Shown: positions 24,901 to 39,900 of the stretch, piece by piece
How the letters are laid out: each line of letters begins with the position of its first letter
Position numbering within the stretch: position 1 is the first letter of the stretch
Translations under genes and position numbers: made by a program
Notes under the pieces: generated by a model
Told to the model about the DNA's origin: nothing
The model's database searches: none
What the model saw: only the letters and a program-made list of their open reading frames with translations
NCBI RefSeq assembly: GCF_932276165.1
Contig: NC_064005.1
Span: 8,556,001 to 8,620,000 of the forward strand
DNA: 64,000 nucleotides
Direction: 5' to 3'
Source of the DNA: Plutella xylostella
Lineage: Eukaryota > Arthropoda > Insecta > Lepidoptera > Plutellidae

Positions 24901-27900
24901 CAGGTGCTTCTGTGTGGCCAGGCCCTTGCCTGATGCGTCCTGTTGAGAGATTCGATTGTAAGTGGATTGGTTTGGTATGGGTTTTGGGTGTTAGGTTTGG
25001 GTTGGATGTCAGAAGCCATGATTAGTAAGTACATTATAATGTTTAAAGGGGGTCAAAGATTAGTACATTATAATAAGTTTAAAGTTAGGGTCAAGAGTGG
25101 GTTTCATGGCATCTTAATCGACTCATTTATGCACATGAAGCTAATAACATAGTGTTTCACACGATTCGGGAAATAGTGGCTATAACCTACGTGGATTGTG
25201 CTGTGCTGCCGGAAAACAGTGGTGTTGTTTATTATACACTTAGTGAAAGAACAAAAGACGCTGTACTTTCCGGTTTCAAAATGCCTAACAAATCAATATG
25301 ATTAATCTAGGATTAATCCCTTAATGACTGAAATTCAAACAGACACCTGAATCCGCGTTTTCTAAGGTAAAATAATTAATAATTTAAATAGGGCAAGCAT
25401 TAGAGTATGCGAAACGTCATAGGTCAAAAACATCGGTTATTAGTGGAACTCTCCACAAGAAACTCACTCGCGAACACAAATTAAATTCCAACAATACAAA
25501 TAAATCAAAGTATAGTTTTTATTTGCAGCTCCAACTTTGAATCACTCTCCAACTTTACAAAAGCCAATTAATTTCTTCATTCAAGCCCTGAAAAGCAATA
25601 AAACACCCTCCGGAGCACTTCAGTAACAAAAACATTACAATTACATCAAGCTATGTATTTTCTTCGTAGCTTTTAAATTCTCAATTTTGTGTCTCCAATT
25701 GTTTTATAAATTTGTGAATTTCTGCCTTTTCAATAAAGGACGATATTTATCAATTTTAATCCACATGCATAGTTACTAAGATACTGATGTCGATTCTGAA
25801 GGCAGCAATTCTAAATTTTAACGCTGTCAAAATAAATAATTAAAAAAAGAAATTAGGTTTTTGACAGCATTTCTGCCTTCAGAATCGACATCTGTATTTT
25901 AGTAACTATGCATGTGGATTAAAAATTGTAAAAAAAGACAGCTGTGACACAGCCACTTAAATTCTGGACTATACCTAGACCTTTAGGCCAGTCCGCGTAG
26001 CATTGTCCCTCGACTGTACCAAACCTATTTCTCCTCAAGAACAATAGCAGTCATCAATAAAGAGAACGAGCTCGAATAACCATAAATTATCCGAGTAATT
26101 TTCACTCACGAGATTACCAGCACTGAGTTGAACGCGCATTACCGATAAGACGACCGCGTTCGACCCTCGAACGCTTTTAAAAACCCCGACCGCTTGAAAA
26201 ACCCCGTCAATGAAAAGCGTAAAGTGCTCGAAGCACTTGATGTTCGCGATACGACACGCTTATGACGCCTTGAACGAGGCAGCAGCAGCGCTTAATGCTG
26301 AAAACGCTTATGGTTATCCGCTCGGTGGTTGTAAAAAATAAAGTGCTTACGTAATTTTTGATGATGTTGCTTTGTTGTTGAAAACTTTAAGGACTTGATT
26401 GGTTCGAGTGAGCGGTTTCAGCACAACACCATATCTGTTATGTTTTTAGGGTTCCGTAGCCAAAATGGCAAAAACGGAACCCTTATAGTTTCGTCATGTC
26501 CGTCTGTCCGTCTGTCCGTCTGTCCGTCTGTCACAGCCGATTTACTCGGAAACTATAAGTACTACAGTGATGAAATTTGATGGGAATATGTGTTGTATGA
26601 ACCGCTACAAAAATATGACACTAAATAGTAAAAAAAAGAATTGGGGGTGGGGCCCCCCATACATGTAACTGAGGGATGAAATATTTTTTTTCGATGTACA
26701 TACCCGTGTGGGGTATCAATGAAAAGGTCTTTTAAAATGATATAAAGTTTTCTAAAAAACATTTTTCTTAAAGTGAACGGTTTTTGAGATATCAGCTCTC
26801 AAAGTCGTAAAAAGTATGTCCCCCCCCCCCTCTATTTTTATAACTACGGGGTATAAAATTCTAAAAAAAATAGAGGTGATGCATGCTAATTAACTCTTTC
26901 AACGATTTTTGGTTTGATCAAAGTATCTCTTATAGTTTTTGAGATAGGTTGATTTAAGCTACGGAACCCTTTGTGCGCGAGCCCGACTCGCACTTGGCCG
27001 GTTTTTTTTAGTATGATAATTATTCATAAGGTAGAGAGTCCATATTTCGCGGTATTCAAAATGGCGTCCTTATTTCGAGTTATATTTATTTTCATGATTA
27101 TTACTTATTTTAATAGGTTTGGATAATCTAAAATTACATTTAATCGTTCATTATCTTTAACTGAAACTACTTGATGTAGTAAATATGTTTAAAGTTGCCT
27201 AAAATTACTAAAAACTCATGTAATGTGCCGTGAGGGCGACGCCGCCATGTTTTTCATACAAACGCGACCCGGCTTACGTAAGGCCAGCCATATTTAATAA
27301 TTGTGTTTTTTAATATTTATACGACGTTCAACTTTGTAAATAGTTTATATTTAGTTTATTATATTCTTATACTTACATTAAATTTAAATTTTAACTCTTT
27401 TTAAACTAATTTAACCCCTTTAAACTCAAAAACAAAATACCTCGGTATAAGGGCCTGATTTTTATACGTTGTTCCTAACTCCGACGTACCCTCGGTATAA
27501 GGAAAAATACTATGTCATGATTTTTAGCTTATAACTTTACAAATAATAACATTTGAAGTATATGCTTGATTACATAATAATAATGATGAACGTGACAAGC
27601 TTATAACCTAATTCGGCGGTACAAAATATCCTCTAGGAATCTTAATATGACACGATAATTGTTGATGCAAAAATCATGGTTACCTAGAAAACCTTAACTT
27701 AGTATGTATATTTGAAATGATAAAAAAACAGTGTTATTTTATCGCTATTAACGTAAGTGATACATATTTTTACCAATATTTTATGTATGATTTGAGTAAC
27801 ATATCTATGTTGTTTCTAAATCGATAATTTGATAACTCGAAATATGGATTATTAAAATACTTGCTGAACCCCTAATATGGAGTATGACATTTTTCATAGG

Positions 27901-30900
27901 TAGGTACCTCGGAAATCGGAATATGACTCTACATCACACCTTCGCAGTGTCATCCGATGCCGTCATCAAACCATAAAATCAAGATGAATTAGCGACTTTC
28001 TTCCAAAATGTAAAAGGGGTCTGCATAGATATGCCTGACTTTACGAAACTACTACTAGATACTAGGTACTTATTACTCTTTATAAAAGAAGAAAGAAATA
28101 AATTTGTAGACGTAAAACTTTATTTTGGTGAATAAAATAACACACACGACGGTTGAGTTTTTATAACACTTATATACACAATTGCCTAATTTCATTTCTG
28201 TATTTTATTTCCATTATCCTTCTACTTCGTGGTCTGATGGCCGTTGTAATATTGTTATCCCAGAATTCCCAGATAAATGAATGTCCTGTATACTGCATTT
28301 CATGTTTGGTTTAGGGGTCTGGTTGATTTTTTCATTTTCTTGTTGTTGTCACTGAAAAATAAAGTAAGTAGGTAAATTGTATGGATAGTTGACAGAATTA
28401 AGCTTATCCTTATAAGTTGGTACCCATTTTCACAAAACTTAGTGAGTTTAGAAACGAAAACGCTAGAACAAAAACCTAGGTTAGTAACTAAACTGATGCC
28501 AAATTACTGATAAAAACATAAAAATATTTTCATTTTACGTAATTTCCTAAAATAATTCGCACACAAGCTTACCTTATCGATTTTCCAATTGCATATTGCA
28601 AATACAAACATAATAATTTAATAAAAGATGTTTGTTTTCTAATGTAAAGACTTAACAAAAATACTTTCGAAGAATAGCGGCAAACTTTTCGGCGGAAAAT
28701 TTAACATGGCCCCGGCGCGCCTCCAGTCCAGCGCGCATGCGCCATAGAGATGTACCTAGTGCAATGTTCCTTGTTCCGACCTATGCTTAAATGAAAAAAT
28801 AATCGATGCTGGATCGATTCCTGGGTAGATACTTTTATTATAATCATATTCGTTTATGGTAAATACATTAGGTACTCATCGGAAATTAGTACTGATAAGG
28901 TATTTGTGCTTTTGTAAGTATTCGATACTTTTCCTCATCCCTTACACATCTACTTTTATTACGTATCATCAACTTTTAAACATTTAAGTAAGAACATAAA
29001 ATATCGTGGAAAAAATTTAGACCTTACTTAGATAAAAACTATAGTAAAAAATGTTTAAATCATTCGAGTTCAATAATCGATTATATTCGATTACTGTCAC
29101 TATTTCATCAATTTACCCCATCTCTACTCTATTTTTTTTAATCGCTTGGAAAAGTCCATAGAACATCATAGAAGCATTATGAATATTTTTTCTAGCCAAT
29201 GTTACCAGTTGCAATAATGAATTATGAAAATGTTACATAAATAATAGAAATTATCACGAAAACCAATATAAATGGAGAGTATTTAATTCTTTTCATTATT
29301 TTCAACTACTATTTAGAATAATTAAATTTATTTGGAGTACTTTATGGTTAAAAAAGTATATCGATATTTTCGATTGTAATTTCCTTACGTTCATGGCCAC
29401 ACTCATGGAGCCACTGACAGGACTAACTCGGAATATGGAACAGGCTACCTCGGTATATGGAAGAAACCATAATCCTACCTCGGTATAAGGGTAAATCGAC
29501 ATGTGTAATAAATTATATTTTTTTAAGTATAATAAATGTGTTATCAATGAATCTGTGTTAAGAAATATAAAATTTAACGTATATTCTTACAGAAGACAAT
29601 ATTTCACATCAATATTGATGGTTACAAATGCTTATTTTTCTTACTTACTTTCAAATGTTGTGATTTACCTCGGAATAGGGACGCGATACCTTATATGCAG
29701 GCTCTTACTATTTTACAAAAGTTTTTTAGTAAACCGGGGTAGCACTGAAATCAGATGACACACTTTAAAAAAAAATATACCCATTAGAAATTTGTTGCAA
29801 AAATTCAACCTTCCGTATGCTACTTAGTACCGAAGTACAATGTACCTACTTACCTAAATATGACTTTTACAACATAGCGTTAGTATAGGTAATTATGATA
29901 TTCCCTCAGAGAAACAGTCTAAGCACTTTCTGAGTCTAGTGACTATAAACGATAAATATGAACGATGGACCAGCCCAACCAACAGTGTTGATATTTCTCC
30001 TTCTGCGTTTAACAAAAACAATCATTGGGCCGAACCTGAACCAACTTAAATGAAAATTCTCTAATTGGAAAACTTATAGCCAACGTTCCAACAATGAGTT
30101 AAATTGTTTAAGATGTAAGAGGTTTGTAATATCGGCTGGTGTGAGATTAATTAGGCCCTAACCTTGAACCCAGGTGGGTTGCGAAATGTTTAATAAACGA
30201 TTGCGGCGGAATACTCGAGTAACTCGGCTGAAAGGGGATGATCCTAATTATTTTCAAGCCTGTGCCTGTAATTCAATATAAAAGAAATTCTAACGGATTT
30301 TGACTAACAAAATATGTAGGGAATATACCTATACAGAAGTGTGCTCCGTATTTTAATGGCTCTCAAAATTCTCGCTGAACTTTATATTTTTCAATTGCGT
30401 TCAAAATTCAGCAATGGTCAATTTAAACATTTAAGGGTTTCTGAAATCATGTTTCTGTGTAAAATTCAACGCGAACTGGATTAATCATTGTTTTGGTTAT
30501 GTTCTGAAGGTTATTAATCTTTTATAATACTCACTTAATTATTAAAATTAAGGTAGCAGTCAGCGAGTAGCAATTGAGTGGCTAATTAATACCTTAAAAA
30601 ATATTTCTACCACGGCTGGGAGTCGACCGCGGGAGATAAGTCAGCTCAAGACTACCTAAGTGTGGAGCAGCATCTCTAGTCGTTCTTTAGTGACAAAATA
30701 CCCATCCATTATTAGGCCTTGATGTCGAAATTGTAGAATAATACAGCTATTCCAAGAATCGTTAAAAATTTCCCCTCAATCGTTTAAAAGCAAAACTCAT
30801 AAAACGACAAGCAAACAATATCACCGACACTTTACCGAGAGAAATACGCAAAATAACTTCGGGAAAGTGGATAAGAACTTCGTTACAGGGAATTTTCTCG

Positions 30901-33900
30901 CGATGGAGTATACCTTTATCGGTTTAACTCGACAAGTATTCAAACGATATGTTATTTCACGGCTTTTACACAATTTTGCCGCCACCGGTGGACGGGCACG
31001 CTTTCATGTCGGCTTTTATTTCATACACATCTACAACTTACTATAGGACGTTGGGTGCTGCAGAAACGGTACCGTATCTACTCCGTAATATACAGGGTGT
31101 CCCAAAAGTCAACGTCATCCCCTAAAGGGCTGATAGGTCAGCTCATGAGAGGCCAGAATATCACAATATGACCTTAGTAAAAACTCGATAATTTTCGAGA
31201 TATTGACACTTTTATAAATTTGCTGAAAATCGACACCTTGGATCAGTTTTTTGCGTGCCGCCGGTACAAAAATCCATATAGTTAGAATTTGTTTGGTGTT
31301 GCATCACCCTGTATAGCCCTGCTATTGATCGCATTCAAAAAAAATATCGAGTAATGCTGTATGTTTAAAAAAAACACGGTTTTCAAAGTCATAAAAGGTA
31401 ATCGTATTTTTTTATAAACAACTTTGACTCTACATACTGTAAAAAAAATATACCACGCAAACCTGGCACCTTATTTGAAAAGATTGCTCATTTAATGCAG
31501 TTTCCAAAATGGTATAAAACGTTGCTATTGTTTCAATTAACAAAAAGTTATTGCTATTTTAGTACAAAACGACCTCGATGTAAAATTGTTTGAAGGAAAT
31601 TTATCTGACTGAATTTATTAAGGGTAAGTCATGTTGGAATGAGTAAAAGTAAAATAGGTGGCGTGGCCGGGAGTGGGAAAAGAGATAACGTTGTCACAGT
31701 TAGTAAAAAAACGCATTTTGAGTATCTTTCTCGAAAAAAGTGGACTATAGCAACTCCACATTCCCCATAAATGAAGCGCATGGTAACGTATATTCCTGAG
31801 TAGTGCTAATGTGTGATATTGTACAAGTAAAACGCTTACACATGTATATTGTACACCCACAGTATCCAAAAAATGGACAGATCAGTTTGTCATTAACATT
31901 ACCTCTAAGTACTTGTTATTTATTTTAAAGTTATTGTTAAACAAAACCAAACTCTCCAAATTATGATTATGACCATTAATGAGTATTATTTTTTGCTGAT
32001 TATGTACTTAATATAATAATGAGGTGTTATAATTTTGAGAAATAAAAATAAAAGTCAATAAATGTTAGTTTTTTTAAATTAAGGTGTAAAAAACGCAAAA
32101 TATGTTTTATAAGAGTTTGGTAATTTTTTTCTTAGCTATTTTTGCGTCATCTATGTTGCCACGGCTGACCCCACCACCTATTTTACTTTTACTCATTTCA
32201 ACATGACTTACCCTTAATAAATTCAGTCAGATAAATTTCCTTCAAACTATTTTACATCGAGGTCGTTTTGTACTAAAATAGCAATAACTTTTTTGTTAAT
32301 TGAAACAATAGCAACGTTTCATACCATTTTGGAAACAACATTAAATGAGCAATCTTTTCAAATAAGGTGCCAGGTTTGCGTCATATATTTTTTTTACAGT
32401 ATGTAGAGTCAAAGTTGTTTATAAAATAATACGATTACCTTTTATGACTTTGAAAACCGTGTTTTTTTTAAACATACAGCATTTTTCGATATTTTTTTTG
32501 GCTGCGATCAATAGCAGGGCTATACAGGGTGATGTAACACCAAATAAATTCTAACAATATGGATTTTTTGTACCGGCGGCACGCAAAAAACTGATCCAAG
32601 GTGTCGATTTTCACCAAATTTATAAAAGTGTCAATATCTCGAAAATTATCGAGTTTTTACTAAGGTCATATTGTGATATTCTGGCCTCTCATGAGCTGAC
32701 CTATCAGCCCTTTAGGGGATGACGTTGACTTTTGGGACACCCTGTACATACAATATTACATATACACCAATCGCATAGAGAAGCGCTTCAAGAAACATGC
32801 GATACTAAACTCATGGAGACTAATTAAAATAAAATTATAACACCCAATAAACCTCTTTGATCAAAATGTCCTTCCATCCTAAGGTTGTCTTGAAAAAATC
32901 GCTTTAAGCGATAAGACCGCCATTTTTGTACATATGTGTTAGTATTTAAGTTATGTAAGTTTATTTTATGTGTGTGTACAAATAAAGAATATTCTATCTA
33001 TCTATCTATCATTCTTACACTTAGTAGGCAAAATTATAAAAAATACTGTGAAATGAGTTATGACAGTGAATAAATAGCTTACTGCTGCTTACTATTTACG
33101 TTCAGACAATTTTGCTATACACAGATACACTCTAACTAACTCTCTCTAACTCGTGAACGTATAAAAAACAATGCACGCAGTGCTGTCAGAATGTAGAATG
33201 AATATGATCGAATAGGATTTGCGTAGTAAATATGCTATCGTTTTAGGCCTAGTCCACCACGTTGGCTAGTGCCATAGAGTATAATATACTGACTATACAT
33301 ATAGTGCGGGTTGGTGCATCCCAACATAAGCAAGCTTGTGCTGAGAGAGTTTTCGGGTAAGTGGACAACCCGACTGTCAGATAGGTAGGATATAATAAAT
33401 ACATATCAGACAACAAAAAGTACAAACCGATTCCAACCCCATTAATTGAAGCCTTCTCGGGTACCTTTATGTCACCTGTGTGCTTATAGTTTTTAGAAGA
33501 AAAAAATGCAATTTAGCAGAGAGGGTGATATTCAAGGCACACATTGTCCGGTCGGGACGGCCCTCGACCGGCGACAATGGACACTCGACGATGCCTACAA
33601 CGAGCAATATTGTGTTGGGCCCAACTACCCGGGCCTTACGGGGAATTCTGTAAAATGTTCGTGTTTTTTTTTTGTTAAAGTGGTAGCGGTAAAAGCACAC
33701 AATAGTAAAAACATGTACTTTATCCGACGACCGAATGGCGTAGTGGTTAGTAACCCTGACTACTGAGCCGAAGGTCCCGGGTTCTATTCCCGGCTGGGGC
33801 AAATATTTGTTTAAACACAGATATTTGTTCTCGGGTCTTGGATGTGCCCGTAAAATGGCAATAGGCCCGCCCCCTATTACATTGGGTTGGGACTAACATA

Positions 33901-36900
33901 ACACTCTGGCGAAAAGTGGGTGCACAGTGCACCTCTGCCTACCACGCAAGGGAGTACATTAGTACAAGGCGTGAGTGAGTGTGTGTGTGTGTGTACTTTA
34001 TCCATTTGTGTAGTTACCATTGTCACAGAGTAATAATTGTGTGCTTTTTACGAAACTACAGGATAGTATAAATTTTCGTGAAGTGTAAAAGTTGTAGAAT
34101 ACATTTGTGTTGACATCTTGTATAGAGTATAAGAACCATCATTAAGGGGGAATTTCACCAAACGCTAAACGAAGTTGTTCAGAATGACCCCCTGAGTCAC
34201 CCCCTTTCGGCTTAGTATACCCTTTTTGCAACACCCTGTATAACGGCAATGACCCTCTCCGAATACTCCCTAACATTTGCAACAGCCTCTATTTGGTTCT
34301 TCTTTCATGATCCGAAGTGTACGACTACGAATATTATGACGTTTAATAAAAACGGATCATAAAATGCGACTCTGCTCGTAATGAGTTTTAGGAATCTGTC
34401 GGGTTAAGATGAATCAAATTACAGATGGGTTACGAGTGAAGTTATATTTGCGAGTGTGAGGAATCGTAAAAGCTTTTGATGGTAATTGTAATAGGAGTGG
34501 ACGGTAAGAGTAGGAGCCTCTCCCATTGACGTGTCAACGGTATGTCTATAGACGAAAGTAAGGCCCGGGTCTCCTATTTACGCCGTAGTTCGCGTCCAGC
34601 GTCACGCCGTAGGCCGCGTCACGATGCTCACTATAGAAATGTACTGATGCGGTCTCTCTCACACGCCGACGTTGGCGCGTAGACGTAGTGAGCATTGTGA
34701 CGCGGCCTACGGCGTGACGCTGGACGCGATCTACGGCGTAAATAGGAGACCCAGGCTTTATACGTCCGCCGCACCCTGTACGTCTAATACAGGTTTTGCT
34801 AGTTGTTAAAATGTGCATGATATTTTCCGCTAGAGGCGCCACTTTGTATGCGAGAAAACGTAAACTTTTATAGTTTCCAACTCTCACAAACCTGTACTAG
34901 ACCCTCTGGCTCTGAGTAGTTAGCTTCTGAATTTCTGATGATATGCTGACAGAGAAATCCGCTTAATCAGTAACCGTAAGTAGATCGGCCATACATTTAC
35001 AAAAGAAACTAATAAAACGGGACGTCCACCCGTGAGATTAACAAACACAAGTATACATCAAAAAATAATTATCAAAAAAATATAATAGGTATTTACAGAC
35101 AAACCTCCTCTTTTTTTTTGTTTCTAAGTCGGTTAAAAATTGAGGTACCAAAGGTGGTCTCAATGTGAATTCAAATGCGAACTGAGTTCGTTAGCTCTAA
35201 TGAAACGAACGAAACAAACTTAATACTCTTCTGTAGCTTTCGCGAACCAAATGCGATATTGTACTCGCATTGAATATCTTTGTAGGTATACATTCTGTGT
35301 AAAAAGTATCGGGATTAGATCAATAAAATAAAAAATGATTCTTATTCATTCAAATTTATTTTATCACCTTTAAAGTATGCTCCTTCAGAAACGATACACA
35401 TACGCCAACGAATTATCCAATCATCACAACATTTTTTAAATGCTGTTTTCAAAGTTGTGTTTAGTACTCGCGGGGATTTTTCCTGTATAAATTTGGATGA
35501 ATAACATTTTTTTATTTTTTTGATCTTATCCCGATACTTTTTAGTCTTTTTACACAGAGTAGCATATTCATTTTAATATATATTTCGTCTTATTACGGAT
35601 CTTATGTACCATCATTCCACTACACTAGAACGGTCTTCACATGTTTTTTTTCACAATTACGGAAACATTAGGTAGATAGTTTTTTGAATTTTGAGTATTT
35701 CTTATTTTTTATTTCGCATTTTGTCAGAATAAGAAATGATGTGTATATTTTTATGAATGCATTCGCCTTAGAGCTTTTCTTTCAACGTCAGAGCCCGATC
35801 AAACTATCGGCCGACTAAAAGTCTGCAGTATGCGGGGTCTCTAACTTAACTCCCATCCTTTACCCATTGCAAAGTTAGTATAGCCGGACTAAACAAAACA
35901 AACTAACAAACACTCACACCTTGTACTAATGTACTCCCTTGTGGGGTAGGCAGAGGTGCATTGCTGCATCCACTTTTCGCCAGTGTTATGTTAGTCCCAA
36001 TGTAATAGGGGGCGGGCCTATTGGCATTTTACAGGCACATCCAAGACCCGAGAACCAAAATATCTGTGTTTTAAACAAATATCTGCCCCTGCCGGGAATT
36101 GAACCCGGGACCTTCGGCTCAGTAGTCTGGGTCACTAACCACTACGCCATTCGGTGGTATCGTCGTATAGCCGGACTCTATCCATAAAACCCCCCAAATC
36201 TCTGTCTGAGCCCTCATAATCCTGTCCAGCGAACAACTAGATACGAGATAATGTATGAACCCCTTGTATAGTGCGACAAACTTATCTGTTCCGGTGATAG
36301 CGAACTAAATTGATCCATATCTCATGTCTTACTAATAAATTGTATATTGTATAAAATTAGATGGGTTTATTAACACCGTAAAAGCGAATTACGACTACTC
36401 GGAAAATTTAAATCTTATAGAATGAAGAAATATTAGACATTTATGTGAACTCTCACCGGAACAGATAAGTTTGTGGCCCTGTTACTAGGTCCGTCCATTG
36501 TCAGGGCTGTCACTATCAGATTACGGCGGGTCGGCTGTCCGAGTGTCATTTACATCAGCGGACCAACCCTGGAGGGTCACTCTAGATTCACAAAATTTTA
36601 AAATAATCCTAAAGCTTTTTTACACTCACGGGCAATGAAATAGTTCCACTAGCAAATTGCCAAAACACATTTAATAAAAAAAATTAACAAAGTATAGTTG
36701 TTTTTAGTTGGTAATATTCTGATGCTCTATCAAATGTACTTAAATTTTGCAGAAGGTGCCATTAAGCTAGCCTTTTCCGTTTAGGAGTAATTTGGTATTT
36801 TTCTCAGTGGAACCTTTTCATTGCCCGTGAGTGTATTATCTAATTCAGTTCTGTAGAACCAATGTACTTATTAAAAAAAACAACGCTTAACAAAAAGGCA

Positions 36901-39900
36901 TATGGTATGTTAAACCGCTGACTTTACGAACGTCAACTAACGCATTAGATTTCCTTTTTTTTAATTAGTCTACTTATTTGTAGTTTCACTGCTGGGCAAA
37001 GACCTCTTCTTTAATTTTCCATTCATCCCGATCTCTATAGGAATGTTTTTTAAACTTAAAACCTCTCGTTTGTTTGCAATCTAAATGGAAAATGACAGTT
37101 AACCACTGTGAATACGAGAATGTAGCCTCCTGGTACAGGTTCTATAGTTGTCGTAAATTTCAAAAACCCATTCTATACAATTAATATAAAGAGAAAGAAA
37201 GAAAACATTTATTTGACACATTGAACAACAAAAACAGAAAAAAAAGAAAAAGAATGCAACAAAAATAACAATACAGGAAATAATACAATATAGAACAAAA
37301 AAACAAACTAGGTTGCTGTCCAGAGCATCAAATCGGCACCAGCTCAGCATGTGTTGTAGCCAAAGAGGCCACAGCGCTGGTATTAAGAGATAGACTAGAC
37401 TAGATATGTATGTACATACATAGACTCGGTTACCAGTTTTCGTAATGTAGAGTGACCCTCTAGTCCTGAAAGCTTAACCTAATCTACGCCGAGGTTGCGA
37501 TACAGGCTGCCGGATAACTTACAGTAAATTACAGTAGTCACGGCCTTATGTAGCGATTACACTCACGGGCAATGAAATAGTTCCAGTGAAATATGGAACG
37601 GTGGTAGCTCAGTTGGGTAAGCCGCTTCTCACCCCAGAGATGCGATTTCGCATCCCGGCGCTGACATGTACCAATGAGTTCTTTTAACTTAAGCTTTAAC
37701 TTATAACTTGGTCCAAGCTAAGGAAGGCAGTTTAGACCTTGGGGATATGCACAAAGGTTCCACTCAAGAGAGCCAGGTGCAGGTACTAACATCCCCACAG
37801 AGAATAGAATAGAATAGACATATGATGTTCCATCATGGCAGGTGGATCTTTTTCAATGCTCGTGAGTGTAGTATGTGTTGGAGATGCCTATCTTAAGATC
37901 TAAAGTAAAGTAAACTATGATTTATTGCCAAAATAAAAATGACCTTACATACTTATTCTACATTATAACTAATTATTAAGTACATAGACATAGATATACT
38001 TACATCTTACATTATACAATTTTTGTTAAAAAAAATACTTTAAAGAAATTAAAATTTTGTGTTTGACATGCTCAGCATAAGTCTACGGAAAACATGTTTT
38101 CGATTGACGCTGTTTTTCAGCATGCCCCAGTGTGTTTATTTAATTTACAATATCCTTACAGTCTAACAGAGGCGCCTTGTGAACTAAACTACAGAAACAA
38201 CAATATAATAATACTAGCTGTGCCCGCGAGCTTCGCTTCACCTTAAAAAGTTTTCCCGTGGGAATTCCGGGCTAAAAAGTAGCCTATGTTCTTTCTCAGG
38301 GTCTAGACCATATGTATACCAAATTTCATTCAAATCCGTTCAGTAGTTTTGGCGTGAAAGAGTAACAGACAGACAGACACAGTTACTTTCACATTTATAA
38401 TATTAGTTAGGATAAGTTCATGACCTTATTTTATATATTTTTTTCTAAAACTTGTACACCTAAATGAGGAACCTTTTTATGCGGAAGATTGACAAGATTA
38501 TGGTGATGAATGTAAATGCCTATACGATGGTCTTGACCTTGAAATGAGAAGCTCTATATCTATATAATAGAAACTGTTCAGGACAAAAGTTGCCGTACTC
38601 TTTTACTACTTTATTGAGAAAACGAAAAGTGAATCGAAATGAAAATAATTTAATAGCCCTTGTAAAAGATAGAAGAATATTCTATCACCAGGCAATACAA
38701 ATAATGAAACGGCAAAGCATTTCTTAACCCTTTTCAGAATAAACTCGCACTTAACCCTATAAATAAACAACCCGAGAAATACATCAAATACGAAGCTTAA
38801 GTTAGCAGCTTAGGGAAAGATTTATAAGATAAATAATGGCCCGAAAGCGCCCTATTCTCTACTAGCTGTTCCCACGCGCTTCGCTTCGCCTCTGAAAGTT
38901 ATCCAGTGGGAATTCCGGGATAAAAAGTAGCCTATGTTATTTCCCAGGGTCTAGACCGTATGTATACCAAATTTCATTGAAATCCGTTCAGTAATTTTGG
39001 CGTGAAAGAGTAACAGATAGACAGACAGACACGGTTACTTTCGCATTTATAATATGCGGTTGCAAAATGAACTTCGTTATTAGCTATTATACGGAGGACC
39101 TGCAATGGCCTGCAGGCATTGAATCCCCTAATCGCTTTCATTGTGAAACAGACAACGGTGCGTGTATCGTGTAAGTTTATACATATACTTACGTGCATAT
39201 TTAACACAATCTAGCAACTCTATCGGTAACTATGATAAATTTAATAACATAAATTGTTATGAAAACAAATAAAAAGGTAAAAAAGCCGATTGCGTAAATT
39301 ACCGAAACAGGCACAATAAATCTGTATTCCTGTTTTCACAGGTTTTGTACACAAATTTAATTCCTTGTAAGATTTCCAACCACGACGAACATTTGAAATT
39401 AGAAAACAATTTACCTAGGTATTGCAAGGGTATCTGGTTGCAAAGGTTAAATTTGACAGTCGATTGATATTAACTAGTCCCAGCGGATCTCGACAGAGTC
39501 AGTGAATAGGGAGCCTCCCTTTCTCCGAAACCAAAGCGAGAACAACATCTATATCCAACTGTCTTTATATTCGTCTCGATTGACATGTTTTTGTGCAAAA
39601 CAAAAGGCGAATAACAGATAAAAATATAGTTACGAACAAGTTACGTAGTCGCCTTGTAAAGTTCGCCTGTTGGGTGAATAATAAATACGATCTTAAAAAG
39701 GCAAACTTTGCGGCGTCAGACTTCATAAAAGTGAAGTAAGTTACAGTAAAGATAATGTTTAAAAATATATCGTTTTGATCGATATATTTAATAAAATTAC
39801 CAATATTAATATCAAAATTAACCAAAAAAATTAATTTGAAACGTGGGTTAATTAACAGGAGTGTTAATGATCTAACAGAGTATGGTGAATGCTACTGGTA

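Larger units (their letters stand above)
27011..31092. other. Intron 3 segment with the motif cluster
   Basis: No repeat family recognised beyond the motif cluster. A minus-strand candidate terminal exon-like stretch (acceptor TTTATTTTTCAG near 28360, AATAAA near 28204) is too weak to call. Confidence 0.4.

Noticed and set aside
24724..24933. Plus-strand open frame opposite exon 4
   Set aside because: Antisense shadow of the GC-rich PH exon.
27039..29681. CRISPR-like array for the TACCTCGGTATAAGG repeats
   Set aside because: Spacing is irregular, copies are degenerate and occur in both orientations, and the genome is eukaryotic.
33467..33802. Minus-strand 111-codon frame
   Set aside because: Overlaps a SINE head and dispersed-repeat sequence; no splice or protein-family support.
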